A stretch of DNA of 64,000 nt from Prauserella rugosa. Its GTDB lineage: Bacteria > Actinomycetota > Actinomycetes > Mycobacteriales > Pseudonocardiaceae. The translations under genes were made by a program, and so were the position numbers. Under the pieces are notes generated by a model. The model was not told where the DNA came from. It ran no database searches and worked only from the letters and a program-made list of their open reading frames with translations. This document shows, piece after piece, positions 54,304 through 62,389 of the stretch. The DNA lies in assembly GCF_000719975.1 (NCBI RefSeq), contig NZ_JOIJ01000001.1, positions 62,001-126,000 of the forward strand, read 5' to 3'. Numbering within the stretch: position 1 is the first letter of the stretch; each line of letters begins with the position of its first letter.

Positions 54304-54596
54304 CAGCCCTCCAGGAGTGTTCGGCCGGGCCCCGCACCCAACACCCCAGTCGTGCGGCGGCCCTCAAGGATTCCTGTCATTAACGCGCGCCCGCGTCCCC
54401 ATGTCACGGCGGCATCCCGAATTCACAACCAGAACGACTCGATGGAGTGAAGCCCCGCATACGGCGGGTCATTGAATGCCCCAATCGGGCGAAGTCGCCC
54501 AGTTTTCCGCGCGAAGATGCATCACAGTGTGGCGAATCAGAAGTCTCACGAGTGAAGGCCGCCGCACCGGCGGCACCGGAGAGACGGGAGTGTGCA

Positions 54597-55007
54597 GTGC
54601 GTAACGACGCCGTACACCAGAGCCAGTTCGTGTACCTCAACGGCTGCAGCACGCCGGTGCTCGCTCGCCTGATGTACCGCGCGGACGACCCGTTCACCGT
54701 GTCGCTCGCGTTTCGGGTCGACGCGAGCGAGTGGGTCGAGTGGGACTTCTCCCGTGAGCTGCTGTTGACCGGGCTGACCGAGCCGGCGGGAATCGGGGAC
54801 GTCCGGCTGCGCCCGGACCTGTCCACCGACGACGAGTTCCTCGTGCTCGAACTGGAGTCGCCGGACGGCTACGCCGTGGTGGAGCTCGAGACTGCCGAGG
54901 TGCAGCGGTTCGCCGACGCCACCACGGCGATCGTCCCGTGCGGCACCGAGGCCGAGCGGTTGGACCTGGACGCGCTGATCAGCGAGCTGACCACCGCGCA
55001 GTTCTGA
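54597..55007 (+). CDS. SsgA-like sporulation and cell division protein
   Basis: This 136-residue protein matches the SsgA-like (SALP) family, with ARLMYRADDPFTVSLAFR, VEWDFSRELLLTGLTEPAG, GDVRLRPDLSTDDEFLVLEL and VPCGTEAERLDLDALI. SALPs guide septum formation and wall remodelling during sporulation-like division in mycelial actinomycetes. GTG 54597 has GGGAG six bases upstream; an upstream ATG in frame lacks homology. It converges on a peptidoglycan-type GH3 gene with only 24 bases between stops. Confidence 0.9.
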   Translation: MRNDAVHQSQFVYLNGCSTPVLARLMYRADDPFTVSLAFRVDASEWVEWDFSRELLLTGLTEPAGIGDVRLRPDLSTDDEFLVLELESPDGYAVVELETAEVQRFADATTAIVPCGTEAERLDLDALISELTTAQF

Positions 55008-55031
55008 GCCCGCGGTTTCCGAACCCGACGG

Positions 55032-56192
55032 TCAGGCGCCGCACGCGTCCTTGGCCCGCAGCACGCGCGTGAGCGAGGTGTCGACCCGCTCCTGCGAGAG
55101 CTCGCCGTCGCGCACGGCCTTCTCGAGGCGGTCCAGCACCGGTGCCACGTTCCCGCCGGACGACCACAACGCCTGGTCGGCGCCCGCCTTCAGGGCGAGC
55201 AGCACCGCGTCGGGGAGCGAGTGCCGGTCGGTGATCGCCTTCATCGCACCCAGGTCGTCGGTGACGACCGGGCCGTTGAACGAGTAGTCGTCACGCAGCA
55301 GCTTGTAGGCGGCAGGCGAGATCGACGCGGGCTGGTCCTCAGTCAGACCGGGCACGGTGAGGTGGCCGACCATGACGCCCACGTCGCCGTACTCGCCGAT
55401 GCGCTCGTACGGCTTGAGGTCGTGGTTGCGCAGTTCCGACAGCGGCGGTGTCGTCACGTCGCCCACGTGGGAGTCGCCGCTGGCGTTGCCGTGTCCGGGG
55501 AAGTGCTTGATGACCGGCTTGATGCCCGCCTCCTGCAGGCCGTCGCCGAAGGCCTTGGCGTATTCGCGCGCGGTGGCCGGATCGGTGCTGAAGGAGCGGT
55601 CGCCGATGGCCTCGCTGGCGGGCTCGTCGGTGAGGTCGACGTCGGGGGCGTAGTCGACGGTGACGCCGCGCTCGCGCATCTCGCGGCCCCGCTCGACGGC
55701 CAGCTGCCGCACCTCCTGCGGGGACATCGTCTGCGCCATCTCGCGGGCGCTGGGCATGTCGCCCACCAGCTCGTCGAGCCGCTGCACCCGGCCGCCCTCG
55801 TCGTCGATGGCGATCGACACCGGGACGTCGGCCACGTCCTGCACGGACTTCAAGGCGCCCGACGTGAACAGGTCCGTGGCGTTGCCGCCCACGAACAGTC
55901 CACCGATCTGCTCGTCCCTGACGATCTGCTGGGTCTCCTCGGCGCCGGTCTCGACACCGACGACGACCAGCTGGGCGACCTTCTCGCGCGGCGACATGTC
56001 GGCTGCGGCCGGACACGTCGCACCGGAGTCCGGCTTCTGCGCGGACGACTGGGCCGACGGCGCGACCGAGGACGACGGCGCCTCCGACGTCGCCGAGCCC
56101 GGACTCGGGGCATTCTGGGTCTCGGTGCCGGACGAACCGCATCCCGCGACGAGCAGACCGCTCATGGCCGCGAACAACAAACGCTTCCTCAT
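55032..56192 (-). CDS. Beta-N-acetylhexosaminidase lipoprotein (NagZ-like GH3)
   Basis: This 386-residue GH3 enzyme has a lipoprotein signal MRKRLLFAAMSGLLVAGC and a Ser/Ala/Pro linker, then a NagZ-type barrel with MSPREKVAQLVVVGVE, AIDDEGGRVQRL near residue 125, the His/Asp dyad region KHFPGHGNASGDSHVG near 232 and the nucleophile Asp in VVTDDLGAMKAI near 300. It would cleave N-acetylglucosamine residues from wall fragments at the outer membrane face. ATG 56192 lies in the overlap with the stop of the upstream gene. Confidence 0.9.
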   Translation of the reverse strand: MRKRLLFAAMSGLLVAGCGSSGTETQNAPSPGSATSEAPSSSVAPSAQSSAQKPDSGATCPAAADMSPREKVAQLVVVGVETGAEETQQIVRDEQIGGLFVGGNATDLFTSGALKSVQDVADVPVSIAIDDEGGRVQRLDELVGDMPSAREMAQTMSPQEVRQLAVERGREMRERGVTVDYAPDVDLTDEPASEAIGDRSFSTDPATAREYAKAFGDGLQEAGIKPVIKHFPGHGNASGDSHVGDVTTPPLSELRNHDLKPYERIGEYGDVGVMVGHLTVPGLTEDQPASISPAAYKLLRDDYSFNGPVVTDDLGAMKAITDRHSLPDAVLLALKAGADQALWSSGGNVAPVLDRLEKAVRDGELSQERVDTSLTRVLRAKDACGA

Positions 56193-56800
56193 CGTGTCTC
56201 CACGGTACGGCGTTCGGCCGCGGCGCGCGTCTCGGCGGTGCGGTGACGTGACGGACGTGATGCACCACCCGCACAGCGCGGCCGCACCGCCACGTCGACA
56301 CCGTCCCGGCGCCCGAACCGCGCCGTCACGAACGGCGAGTTCGCGACGTGCCGGCGACACCCGTGGGCGCGCTCGCGCCCGGGCGACCCGGCCCCGTCCG
56401 CGTGCTGCTGCGCCGAACCGTGCCCGTAGCTGCGCACGCTCTGGCACGTGCCGTCCATCCGCTCGATCACGAGCGTGCTCGGCCGACGTCCGCGCGCGTG
56501 GGCGGCAGCCACCCGCTCGGCGTCACGTTTGCGGACGTGCCGGGACAGCACGACGTCGTCCCGGGTCACCAGCCAGGTCAGAGAGTCGGGTGAGAGCCGG
56601 AAGCGCACGCCGAACACGGTCGCCCGTCCGAACCGGACACCGTCAGCGCCGTGGTCGCCGGCACCGCCGGCACCGCCGGCAGCGCCGTCAACCCCGTCAT
56701 AGCCCTGGTCGCCCCGGGCACTGCTGTCACCCGCAACACCCCCGACACCCCGGACCTCACCGCCGTCACCGGCACCGTCGACACCGCTGGCAGCACTCAT
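56189..56800 (-). CDS. DUF2188-like protein with extended tail (hypothetical)
   Basis: This 203-residue protein starts with a Gly/Asp-rich stretch, then has a region at about 60-125 ([54 protein letters not shown]) that resembles DUF2188, in which a Trp-led strand and a final RSYG-like motif are usual. The last 70 residues are Arg-rich and unrelated to a family I know. GGGGGAACGGAG precedes the ATG. It overlaps the NagZ-like start by four bases and is divergent from the XRE/ImmA pair. Confidence 0.6.
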   Translation of the reverse strand: MSAASGVDGAGDGGEVRGVGGVAGDSSARGDQGYDGVDGAAGGAGGAGDHGADGVRFGRATVFGVRFRLSPDSLTWLVTRDDVVLSRHVRKRDAERVAAAHARGRRPSTLVIERMDGTCQSVRSYGHGSAQQHADGAGSPGRERAHGCRRHVANSPFVTARFGRRDGVDVAVRPRCAGGASRPSRHRTAETRAAAERRTVETR

Positions 56801-56849
56801 CTCCGTTCCCCCACCCTCGTCTCCGCGTGTGTTTCAGTTCTGCAACAGT

Positions 56850-56865
56850 ATCGCAGTACTGCGAT
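56850..56865. promoter_or_regulatory. 16-bp perfect palindrome upstream of the XRE/ImmA pair
   Basis: ATCGCAGTACTGCGAT is a perfect 16-base palindrome in the 135-base divergent region between the DUF2188-like gene and the XRE regulator. The surrounding bases are more AT-rich than average. The site fits binding by a dimeric helix-turn-helix protein, most simply autoregulation by the XRE regulator. Confidence 0.65.
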
Positions 56866-56935
56866 TCGACGCTAGTCATCCCGGCCGGATTCCTGCCACG
56901 CTTGCTCCGCCGACACCCTGCCCGAAGGAGCCGAC

Positions 56936-57346
56936 ATGACCGGTCGCATCGATCTGCCGCGGCTGTACGGCGCGCTCGACGCCCAGCGCAGAGCGCGCCA
57001 CCTGTCGTGGCGCCAACTGGCCGAGGAGGCGGGGGTGAGCCCGTCGCTGCTGAGCCGGATGGGCAACGGGCAACGACCGGATCTCGACGGGTTCATCGCG
57101 CTCGTGCAGTGGCTCGGCACGCCTGCCGAGGAGTTCGCGGTCCAGCCGGACGAACCCGGCCGCACCGACTCGGGCGGCGCGGCGGGCGGTGTGCCGGAAC
57201 CGGCGCTCGAAACCCAGTTGGCGATGCTGCTGCGCGCCCGCGACGACCTCGCCGAGGCGGACAAGGAGTACCTGCTCGAGATCGTCGGCGCCACCATGCG
57301 GCGCATCGGGAGGAACGGCACCGCGGCAGCGGACGGCGGGAGCTGA
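56936..57346 (+). CDS. XRE-family helix-turn-helix regulator
   Basis: This 136-residue protein has an N-terminal Cro/C1 helix-turn-helix (LSWRQLAEEAGVSPSLLSRM at about residues 22-41) and a C-terminal helical segment (ETQLAMLLRARDDLAEADKE). A GAAGGAG site is nine bases before the ATG. It is followed four bases after its stop by an ImmA/IrrE-type metallopeptidase, the classic repressor-protease pair that controls stress or mobile-element functions. Confidence 0.87.
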   Translation: MTGRIDLPRLYGALDAQRRARHLSWRQLAEEAGVSPSLLSRMGNGQRPDLDGFIALVQWLGTPAEEFAVQPDEPGRTDSGGAAGGVPEPALETQLAMLLRARDDLAEADKEYLLEIVGATMRRIGRNGTAAADGGS

Positions 57347-57350
57347 GGCG

Positions 57351-57968
57351 ATGACCCTGCGTCGCGGATTCAAGGCCCATGCGGGGCGGCTCGCCCTCCA
57401 GGTGCGCGGCGAGCTCCACCTGGACGCCCTCGATCCACTCGACCCGTACGCGCTCGCCGAGCTGTACGGAATCCCGGTCCACGACCTCTCGGACCCGGCG
57501 ATGCCCCGCGCGGCGGTACGGCATTTCACCGGCCCTGCGGCGGATTCCTTCTCCGGCGCACTGGTCGCCGTCGGCAGCGCCAGGGCGATCGTCGAGAACC
57601 ACGTCCACGATCCCCGGCGCAGGCGCGCGACGGTGGCGCACGAGATGGCCCACGTCCTGCTCGAGCACGAGTTCGGCCTGCTCGTCACCGACGGCCGGAT
57701 GTGTGGCTCCGCGTCGGCCACCGCCGAGCGCGAAGCGGACGAACTGGCGGGGGAACTGCTGATCCCGAAGGACGCCGCACGGGTCGCGGCACTGCGCGGA
57801 TGGAGCGACGCGACGGTGGCGAGGCGGTTCGTGGTCAGCAGGCCCATGGCCAGGTGGCGCCTGAACGCGACCGGGGCACGCACGATCGCCAGCCGGTACC
57901 GAGCGAAGCGGCCACGGCTGGCCGCGGCCACCACGTTCGCACCACGGACCCAGGCGGCCTCGCCGTGA
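57351..57968 (+). CDS. ImmA/IrrE-family metallopeptidase
   Basis: This 205-residue protein has the zinc motif HEMAH in ATVAHEMAHVLLEHEFG near residue 103 and a downstream Glu in AEREADELAGELLIP, as in ImmA/IrrE peptidases. These cleave or inactivate a partner XRE repressor. ATG 57351 was selected because a GGCGGGAG site precedes it and it follows directly after the XRE gene. The C-terminal 60 residues form a helix-turn-helix-like region (SDATVARRFVVSRPMARWRL). Confidence 0.85.
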   Translation: MTLRRGFKAHAGRLALQVRGELHLDALDPLDPYALAELYGIPVHDLSDPAMPRAAVRHFTGPAADSFSGALVAVGSARAIVENHVHDPRRRRATVAHEMAHVLLEHEFGLLVTDGRMCGSASATAEREADELAGELLIPKDAARVAALRGWSDATVARRFVVSRPMARWRLNATGARTIASRYRAKRPRLAAATTFAPRTQAASP

Positions 57969-58016
57969 CCGCGAACGTAGGCGGAAACCGTCGGTGGGGC
58001 GTGCCAGGCTTCGGCC

Positions 58017-58523
58017 ATGCCCATCGAACGACTCCGCCCGCCGACGACCGCGGACGAGGCGACGACCCTGGCGGCGTGGCTGGACTTCTACCGGGAGACG
58101 CTGGCACTGAAGTGCGACGGTCTCACCGAACAGCAGCTGCGCACCGCGGCGGCGCCGCCGTCGACCCTGACCCTCCTCGGCCTGGTGCAGCACATGACCG
58201 AGGTGGAGCGGACCTGGTTCCGCCGCACGCTCACCGGCGAGCAGGTGCCCGCCGTGTACCCGGCGACGGGCGAACGCGAGCACGACGAGGGTTTCGCGCT
58301 GCGCGACGACGTGTCGGCCGAGCAGGCGATGGCGGCGTGGCGGGCGGAGATCGCCGTGTCCACACGCAACTGCCGAGGACGTTCCCTCGACGACACGGCC
58401 CCTTTCCACGGCATGGACGTGAGCCTGCGCTGGATCTACACGCACATGATCGCCGAGTACGCGAGACACGACGGTCACGCCGACCTGCTCAGGGAACGCA
58501 TCGACGGCACGACCGGCGTGTGA
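58017..58523 (+). CDS. DinB-family (DUF664) protein
   Basis: This 168-residue four-helix protein matches the DinB/DUF664 group, with LDFYRETLALKCDGLTEQQL, the metal-binding His in GLVQHMTEVERTWFRR near residue 58 and the His pair in WIYTHMIAEYARHDGHADLL near 140. DinB-like proteins include thiol-dependent metalloenzymes; this one's substrate is unknown. Upstream spacing to the ImmA gene is 48 bases. Confidence 0.88.
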   Translation: MPIERLRPPTTADEATTLAAWLDFYRETLALKCDGLTEQQLRTAAAPPSTLTLLGLVQHMTEVERTWFRRTLTGEQVPAVYPATGEREHDEGFALRDDVSAEQAMAAWRAEIAVSTRNCRGRSLDDTAPFHGMDVSLRWIYTHMIAEYARHDGHADLLRERIDGTTGV

Positions 58524-58575
58524 CGCCCGTGGGCCGCGAAACGCCGGGCCGCACGCGAAACGAAGCCGGGCACGC

Positions 58576-58614
58576 GAAGCGCCGGGCCGGACGCGATGTC
58601 CGACCCGGCGCTTC
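58576..58614. terminator. Convergent terminator hairpin
   Basis: GAAGCGCCGGG (58576-58586) pairs with CCCGGCGCTTC (58604-58614), and GGAC/GTCC extends the stem inside. It lies between the DinB gene and the convergent tRNA-Ser, fifteen bases after the tRNA 3' end on the minus strand. Confidence 0.8.
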
Positions 58615-58629
58615 ACCTGAGCACAGCTG

Positions 58630-58714
58630 CGGAAGCGGGGGGATTTGAACCCCCGGTGGGTTGCCCCACGCTCGATTTCAAGTCGAGTGCATTCGGCCGC
58701 TCTGCCACGCTTCC
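58630..58714 (-). tRNA. tRNA-Ser (anticodon TGA)
   Basis: The 85-base minus-strand sequence has acceptor GGAAGCG/CGCTTCC, anticodon arm CTCGA-CTTGAAA-TCGAG with anticodon TGA, a long variable arm and T arm GGGGTTCAAATCCCC. It decodes UCA and related serine codons. CCA is not encoded. It lies downstream of the MarR gene on the same strand. Confidence 0.95.
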
Positions 58715-58735
58715 TCGCGGGCTCAGGGTAACGCT

Positions 58736-59212
58736 TCAGTCCTCGAGCTCGGTCAGGTGTGCGGACACCCGGGAGAACACCGAACCGAGAGTGACGTGCT
58801 CGTCCTCGGTCAACAGATCGATCAGATGCGCCCGCACCCCGCGCACGTGCGTGGGCGCGACCGCCTGCAACAGTTCCTGGCCCTCGTCGGTGAGTTCGGC
58901 GGTCACGCCGCGCTTGTCGTCGGGGTCCTTTCCCCTGCGGACGTACCCGGCCCGTTCCATCCGGGCGATCTGGTGCGAGAGTCTGCTCTTGGTCGACCCC
59001 AGCATGTCCGCCAGCTCGGTCATCCGCATCGAGCCGTCCGGTGTGGACGACAACGCGGCGAGCACCTCGTAGTCGATCAGCGAGACGTCGTGGGCCTCCA
59101 CGAGTTCGCGATGCAGTCGCTGCCGCAGCCGCAGCGTCGAGACGACGTACGGCCGCCACGCGGTCATCTCCGTGTCCGTGAGCCAGGGTGTCTCACCGGG
59201 GTCCGCAGCCAT
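58736..59212 (-). CDS. MarR-family regulator
   Basis: This 158-residue protein has the winged-helix MarR fold, with LIDYEVLAALSSTPDGSMRM, the recognition helix in LADMLGSTKSRLSHQIARM and the wing GYVRRGKDPDDKRGVTAELT. The ATG at 59212 gives the usual length. No ribosome binding site precedes it, but a TACTCT -10-like element is about seven bases upstream, so the mRNA may be leaderless. Its target is unknown. Confidence 0.87.
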   Translation of the reverse strand: MAADPGETPWLTDTEMTAWRPYVVSTLRLRQRLHRELVEAHDVSLIDYEVLAALSSTPDGSMRMTELADMLGSTKSRLSHQIARMERAGYVRRGKDPDDKRGVTAELTDEGQELLQAVAPTHVRGVRAHLIDLLTEDEHVTLGSVFSRVSAHLTELED

Positions 59213-59609
59213 GAACGGAGAGTAGAACGGACGGGCGAGCCCGGCTTGTGCGGCTCCTGCCGCAGGAGCACGCTGGGGGTACGGAGGAAGCCGGCAGGGC
59301 CGAACGCCTCCACCCGAGGAGCAGCCCGTCGGCTCCGCCCGGGAGAGGTCAGGTGGTGCAGTGTCCAGAAGATCGCACATCGGCCGGCGGCGCGCGACGC
59401 CGAATCCGGAGGCACCCCTCGCCGTGTTCCCGCGGTCGGTCCGCCCGTGACGCGGCCCTTCCGCGCGGCGGCGGCGAGCCACCGGAGGTCACCGGCGCCG
59501 CATCCGCCCGGCCCGTAGACAACGCACACTCGCACATCGCCTGGGCGCGGCGGACGCGTCGCGCCCAGGCCCGTCCTGCCCCCGCCACCGATTCAGGCCG
59601 CACACGCAG
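59213..59609. other. Intergenic region upstream of the MarR gene
   Basis: This region of about 400 bases lies between the MarR gene start and the terminator of the aminopeptidase, both on the minus strand. Open frames on both strands lack ribosome binding sites and recognisable sequence. I see no repeat or hairpin besides the terminator at 59610. Confidence 0.5.
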
Positions 59610-59645
59610 GCGGCGCCCGCTTCCCGTTCGGGAGGCGGGCGCCGC
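59610..59645 (-). terminator. Terminator of the M28 aminopeptidase gene
   Basis: GCGGCGCCCGC (59610-59620) pairs perfectly with 59635-59645, and the interior TCCCG/CGGGA extends the stem to about 17 bp with a TT loop. It lies 55 bases after the aminopeptidase stop on the minus strand. Confidence 0.82.
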
Positions 59646-59700
59646 TGCTGTCACGGGTGCACGACTCGGGCGTGCCGGGTGCCCGGCACGCCCGCCGCGG

Positions 59701-61206
59701 TCACCGGGCGAGTGCCTCGGAGTCGGCGGTGGCCACGGCCGCGCGCTGCTGCGCGGAACGCTGCTCGGCCACGGCCGCCCTGTCCTTGGCCTCCTGCGGT
59801 GCGATGCCGTTGACGTCCTCGGTGCTCATGGCGTAGCCGTCGATGACGTCGGCCAGGCCCTGGCCGTTGACGGCGAGGGCGTCGTAGTCGACGTTGCCCA
59901 GGTTGTCGCACGGCGTGTGGTAGCAGGAGTCGTAGGCGACACCGGCCTCACCGCCCCACTTCTCGGCCTGCTCCTCGGTCTTCTTCCCCTCGGCGCCGGT
60001 GTAGACGCCGCCGATCGGGATGCCGTAGGCGGCGAACTCGGCGTAGTCCGAACGCCCGTTGACCGGTTCGGCCTCGACCTCGATGTCGCGACCCGCCATC
60101 GACTCGGTGAACGCCTCGGTGATGGCGTTCGAGCCGTAGGGAAGGCCGCTGTCGGGGTAGGTGCCGTCGTGGGTGAAGTAGCCGGCGTTCGGCGAGCCGA
60201 TCATGTCGAAGTTCAGGTACAGCGCGATGTCGAGCTGCTCGTCGGCCGACAGCGAGTTGACGTAGTGCGTGGAGCCGACGAGACCGAACTCCTCGGCGCC
60301 CCACCACGCGAAGCGCACCTTGTTGTTGATGTCGGGCGAGCCGCCCATCTGCAGCGCGGTCTCGAGCAGGCCGACCGCACCGGTGGCGTTGTCGTTGATG
60401 CCGGGGCCGTCCACCACGCTGTCGATGTGCGCACCGGCCATCACGACGTTGTCGTCGCGGCCGGTCGTCGTCTCGGCGATGAGGTTGTAGGTGGTGCGCT
60501 CCTCCTGGAGCTCACGCAGCTCGACGGTGATGTCCTCGCCGTCGGCGTCGATCAGCTTCTGCGCGTCCTCCTGGGCGACGCCGCCGGTCGGGATGCGCGC
60601 GCTCTCGGCGTCGCCGAGGGTGCCGTTGAGCTCGCCCGGCTCGTTGTTGTAGATCAGCGCGGCGACGGCGCCCGCGTCGGCGGCCGCGGCCTGCTTCTGC
60701 GCGAAGTCGCACTCGCCGCGTTCGACGAGCGCGATCTTGCCGGTCACGTCGCCGTAGTCCTCGGCCTCGCAACCGGGGGTGTCGTCGGACTCGACGGCGG
60801 CCAGCGGAGCGGTCAGCCCGCCCTCCTCGGTCGACTTGCTGTACGACATGACCGTGACGGGAACGTCCTCACCGCCGACGGTCAGCTTCTCGGCGAGGGT
60901 CTCGGTGTAGGTGAAGGGGAACTCCTGGCGCGTGATCTCGAAGCCCTTCTCCTCGAGGCGCTGGGCGACGTACTCGGCCGACGTCTCGTGCCCGACGGAC
61001 CCGGCGACCCGGTTCCCGTCGTGCGCGTCGGCGATGCGCTGCATCGCGATCAGGTGCCGCTGCAGGGCGCTGCGTTCGATCGAGTCGCCGAGCTCACCGG
61101 AGGGCACGGTCTGCGCGGCGGCCGCGGTGGCGGAACCGCTCAGCACCAGGCCCGCACAGGCCGCGATCGCGGCGGCGGCCCGGAAATTCCGTCTGTGGAA
61201 TGACAT
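59701..61206 (-). CDS. Secreted M28 aminopeptidase with PA domain
   Basis: This 501-residue exported zinc peptidase has a signal MSFHRRNFRAAAAIAACAGL with cleavage near TAAAAQ, a protease-associated domain at about 130-225 (LVERGECDFAQKQAAAADAG) and an M28 catalytic domain. Zinc ligands are seen in MAGAHIDSVVDG, INDNATGA, AWWGAEEFGLVG, LNFDMIGSPN and CYHTPCDN. It resembles the Streptomyces griseus leucine aminopeptidase group. An AAGGGGAC site precedes the ATG. Confidence 0.92.
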   Translation of the reverse strand: MSFHRRNFRAAAAIAACAGLVLSGSATAAAAQTVPSGELGDSIERSALQRHLIAMQRIADAHDGNRVAGSVGHETSAEYVAQRLEEKGFEITRQEFPFTYTETLAEKLTVGGEDVPVTVMSYSKSTEEGGLTAPLAAVESDDTPGCEAEDYGDVTGKIALVERGECDFAQKQAAAADAGAVAALIYNNEPGELNGTLGDAESARIPTGGVAQEDAQKLIDADGEDITVELRELQEERTTYNLIAETTTGRDDNVVMAGAHIDSVVDGPGINDNATGAVGLLETALQMGGSPDINNKVRFAWWGAEEFGLVGSTHYVNSLSADEQLDIALYLNFDMIGSPNAGYFTHDGTYPDSGLPYGSNAITEAFTESMAGRDIEVEAEPVNGRSDYAEFAAYGIPIGGVYTGAEGKKTEEQAEKWGGEAGVAYDSCYHTPCDNLGNVDYDALAVNGQGLADVIDGYAMSTEDVNGIAPQEAKDRAAVAEQRSAQQRAAVATADSEALAR

Positions 61207-61363
61207 TCTGAGTCCCCTTCATCGCTTTGCGGCGTCACTTTTGTGCGAGTTATCCGGTACGTCAAGGTCCGTTCGTAGGAAAGCCACCCGCCCGCAGCCC
61301 GAGGCCGGCCGCGGAGCGCAGCAACGGGCGCGAGGTGTCGGCGAGGTGACATACAGTCGCGGT

Positions 61364-62338
61364 ATGCGCGCGATCATGCTCCGGGAACCAGGCCCACCAG
61401 AGAATCTCGAACTGACCGAGGTCCCCGATCCGGAACCCGCGCCCGGCGAGGTGCTCCTCGACGTCGCGGCGACGGCCGTCAACCGGGCGGACGTGATGCA
61501 GCGGATGGGCAACTATCCGCCTCCGCCCGGCGCGAGCGAGATCCTCGGCCTGGAGTGTTCGGGGACGATCACGCAGCTCGGCGAGGGCGTCACCGAGTGG
61601 AAGGTCGGCGACGAGGTGTGCGCCCTGCTGGCAGGCGGTGGCTACGCCGAGAAGGTGGCCGTGCCCGCGGGCCAGCTGCTGCCGCTGCCGAGCGAGGTCG
61701 AACTGATCTCCGCCGCCGGTCTTCCCGAGGTGGCGTGCACGGTGTGGTCGAACCTCGTGATGCACGCCGGACTGTCCGAAGGGGACGTTCTGCTGGTGCA
61801 CGGCGGGGCGGGCGGCATCGGCACGCACGCCATCCAGGTCGGCAAGGCCCTCGGCGCGACGGTCGCCGTCACCGCGGGCTCGGACGAGCGGCTCGAACGC
61901 TGCCGCCAGCTCGGCGCCGACATCACCGTGAACTACCGCGAGCAGGACTTCGTCGCCGAACTCACCGCGGCCACGGGTGGCGCCGACGTCGTGCTCGACA
62001 ACATCGGTGCGAAGTACCTCGACCGCAACATCGACGTACTCAAGGACGGCGGCCACCTCGTCATCATCGGCATGCAGGGCGGCGTGAAGGGCGAACTCAA
62101 CATCGCCAAGCTGCTGGGCAAGCGCGGCACGGTGTCGGCGACGGCACTGCGTTCGCGGTCGCTGGAGAGCAAGGCCGAGATCGTCGCCGACGTCCGCGCC
62201 CGGCTGTGGCCGCTGCTCGACCAGGGCACCGTGCTGCCGGTGATCGACCAGGTACTCCCCCTTGCCGACGCCGCGCAGGCGCATCGCGCGCTCGACGAGA
62301 GCGGCGTGTTCGGCAAGATCGTGCTGACCGCGAAGTAG
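61364..62338 (+). CDS. NADPH:quinone oxidoreductase (MDR family)
   Basis: This 324-residue zinc-free medium-chain reductase matches the PIG3/TP53I3 type quinone oxidoreductases, with MLREPGPPENLELTEVPDPE, NRADVMQRMGNYPPPPGASE, VHGGAGGIGTHAIQVGKALG and NIGAKYLDRNIDVLKDGGHL. NADPH-dependent one- or two-electron quinone reduction is expected. A -10-like TACAGT is seven bases before the ATG, so translation is probably leaderless. It is divergent from the aminopeptidase gene. Confidence 0.9.
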   Translation: MRAIMLREPGPPENLELTEVPDPEPAPGEVLLDVAATAVNRADVMQRMGNYPPPPGASEILGLECSGTITQLGEGVTEWKVGDEVCALLAGGGYAEKVAVPAGQLLPLPSEVELISAAGLPEVACTVWSNLVMHAGLSEGDVLLVHGGAGGIGTHAIQVGKALGATVAVTAGSDERLERCRQLGADITVNYREQDFVAELTAATGGADVVLDNIGAKYLDRNIDVLKDGGHLVIIGMQGGVKGELNIAKLLGKRGTVSATALRSRSLESKAEIVADVRARLWPLLDQGTVLPVIDQVLPLADAAQAHRALDESGVFGKIVLTAK

Positions 62339-62389
62339 GCCCGCGACGTAGAACCCACGATGTAGCCGCCGTGCGGGTGCCGGCCGGGC

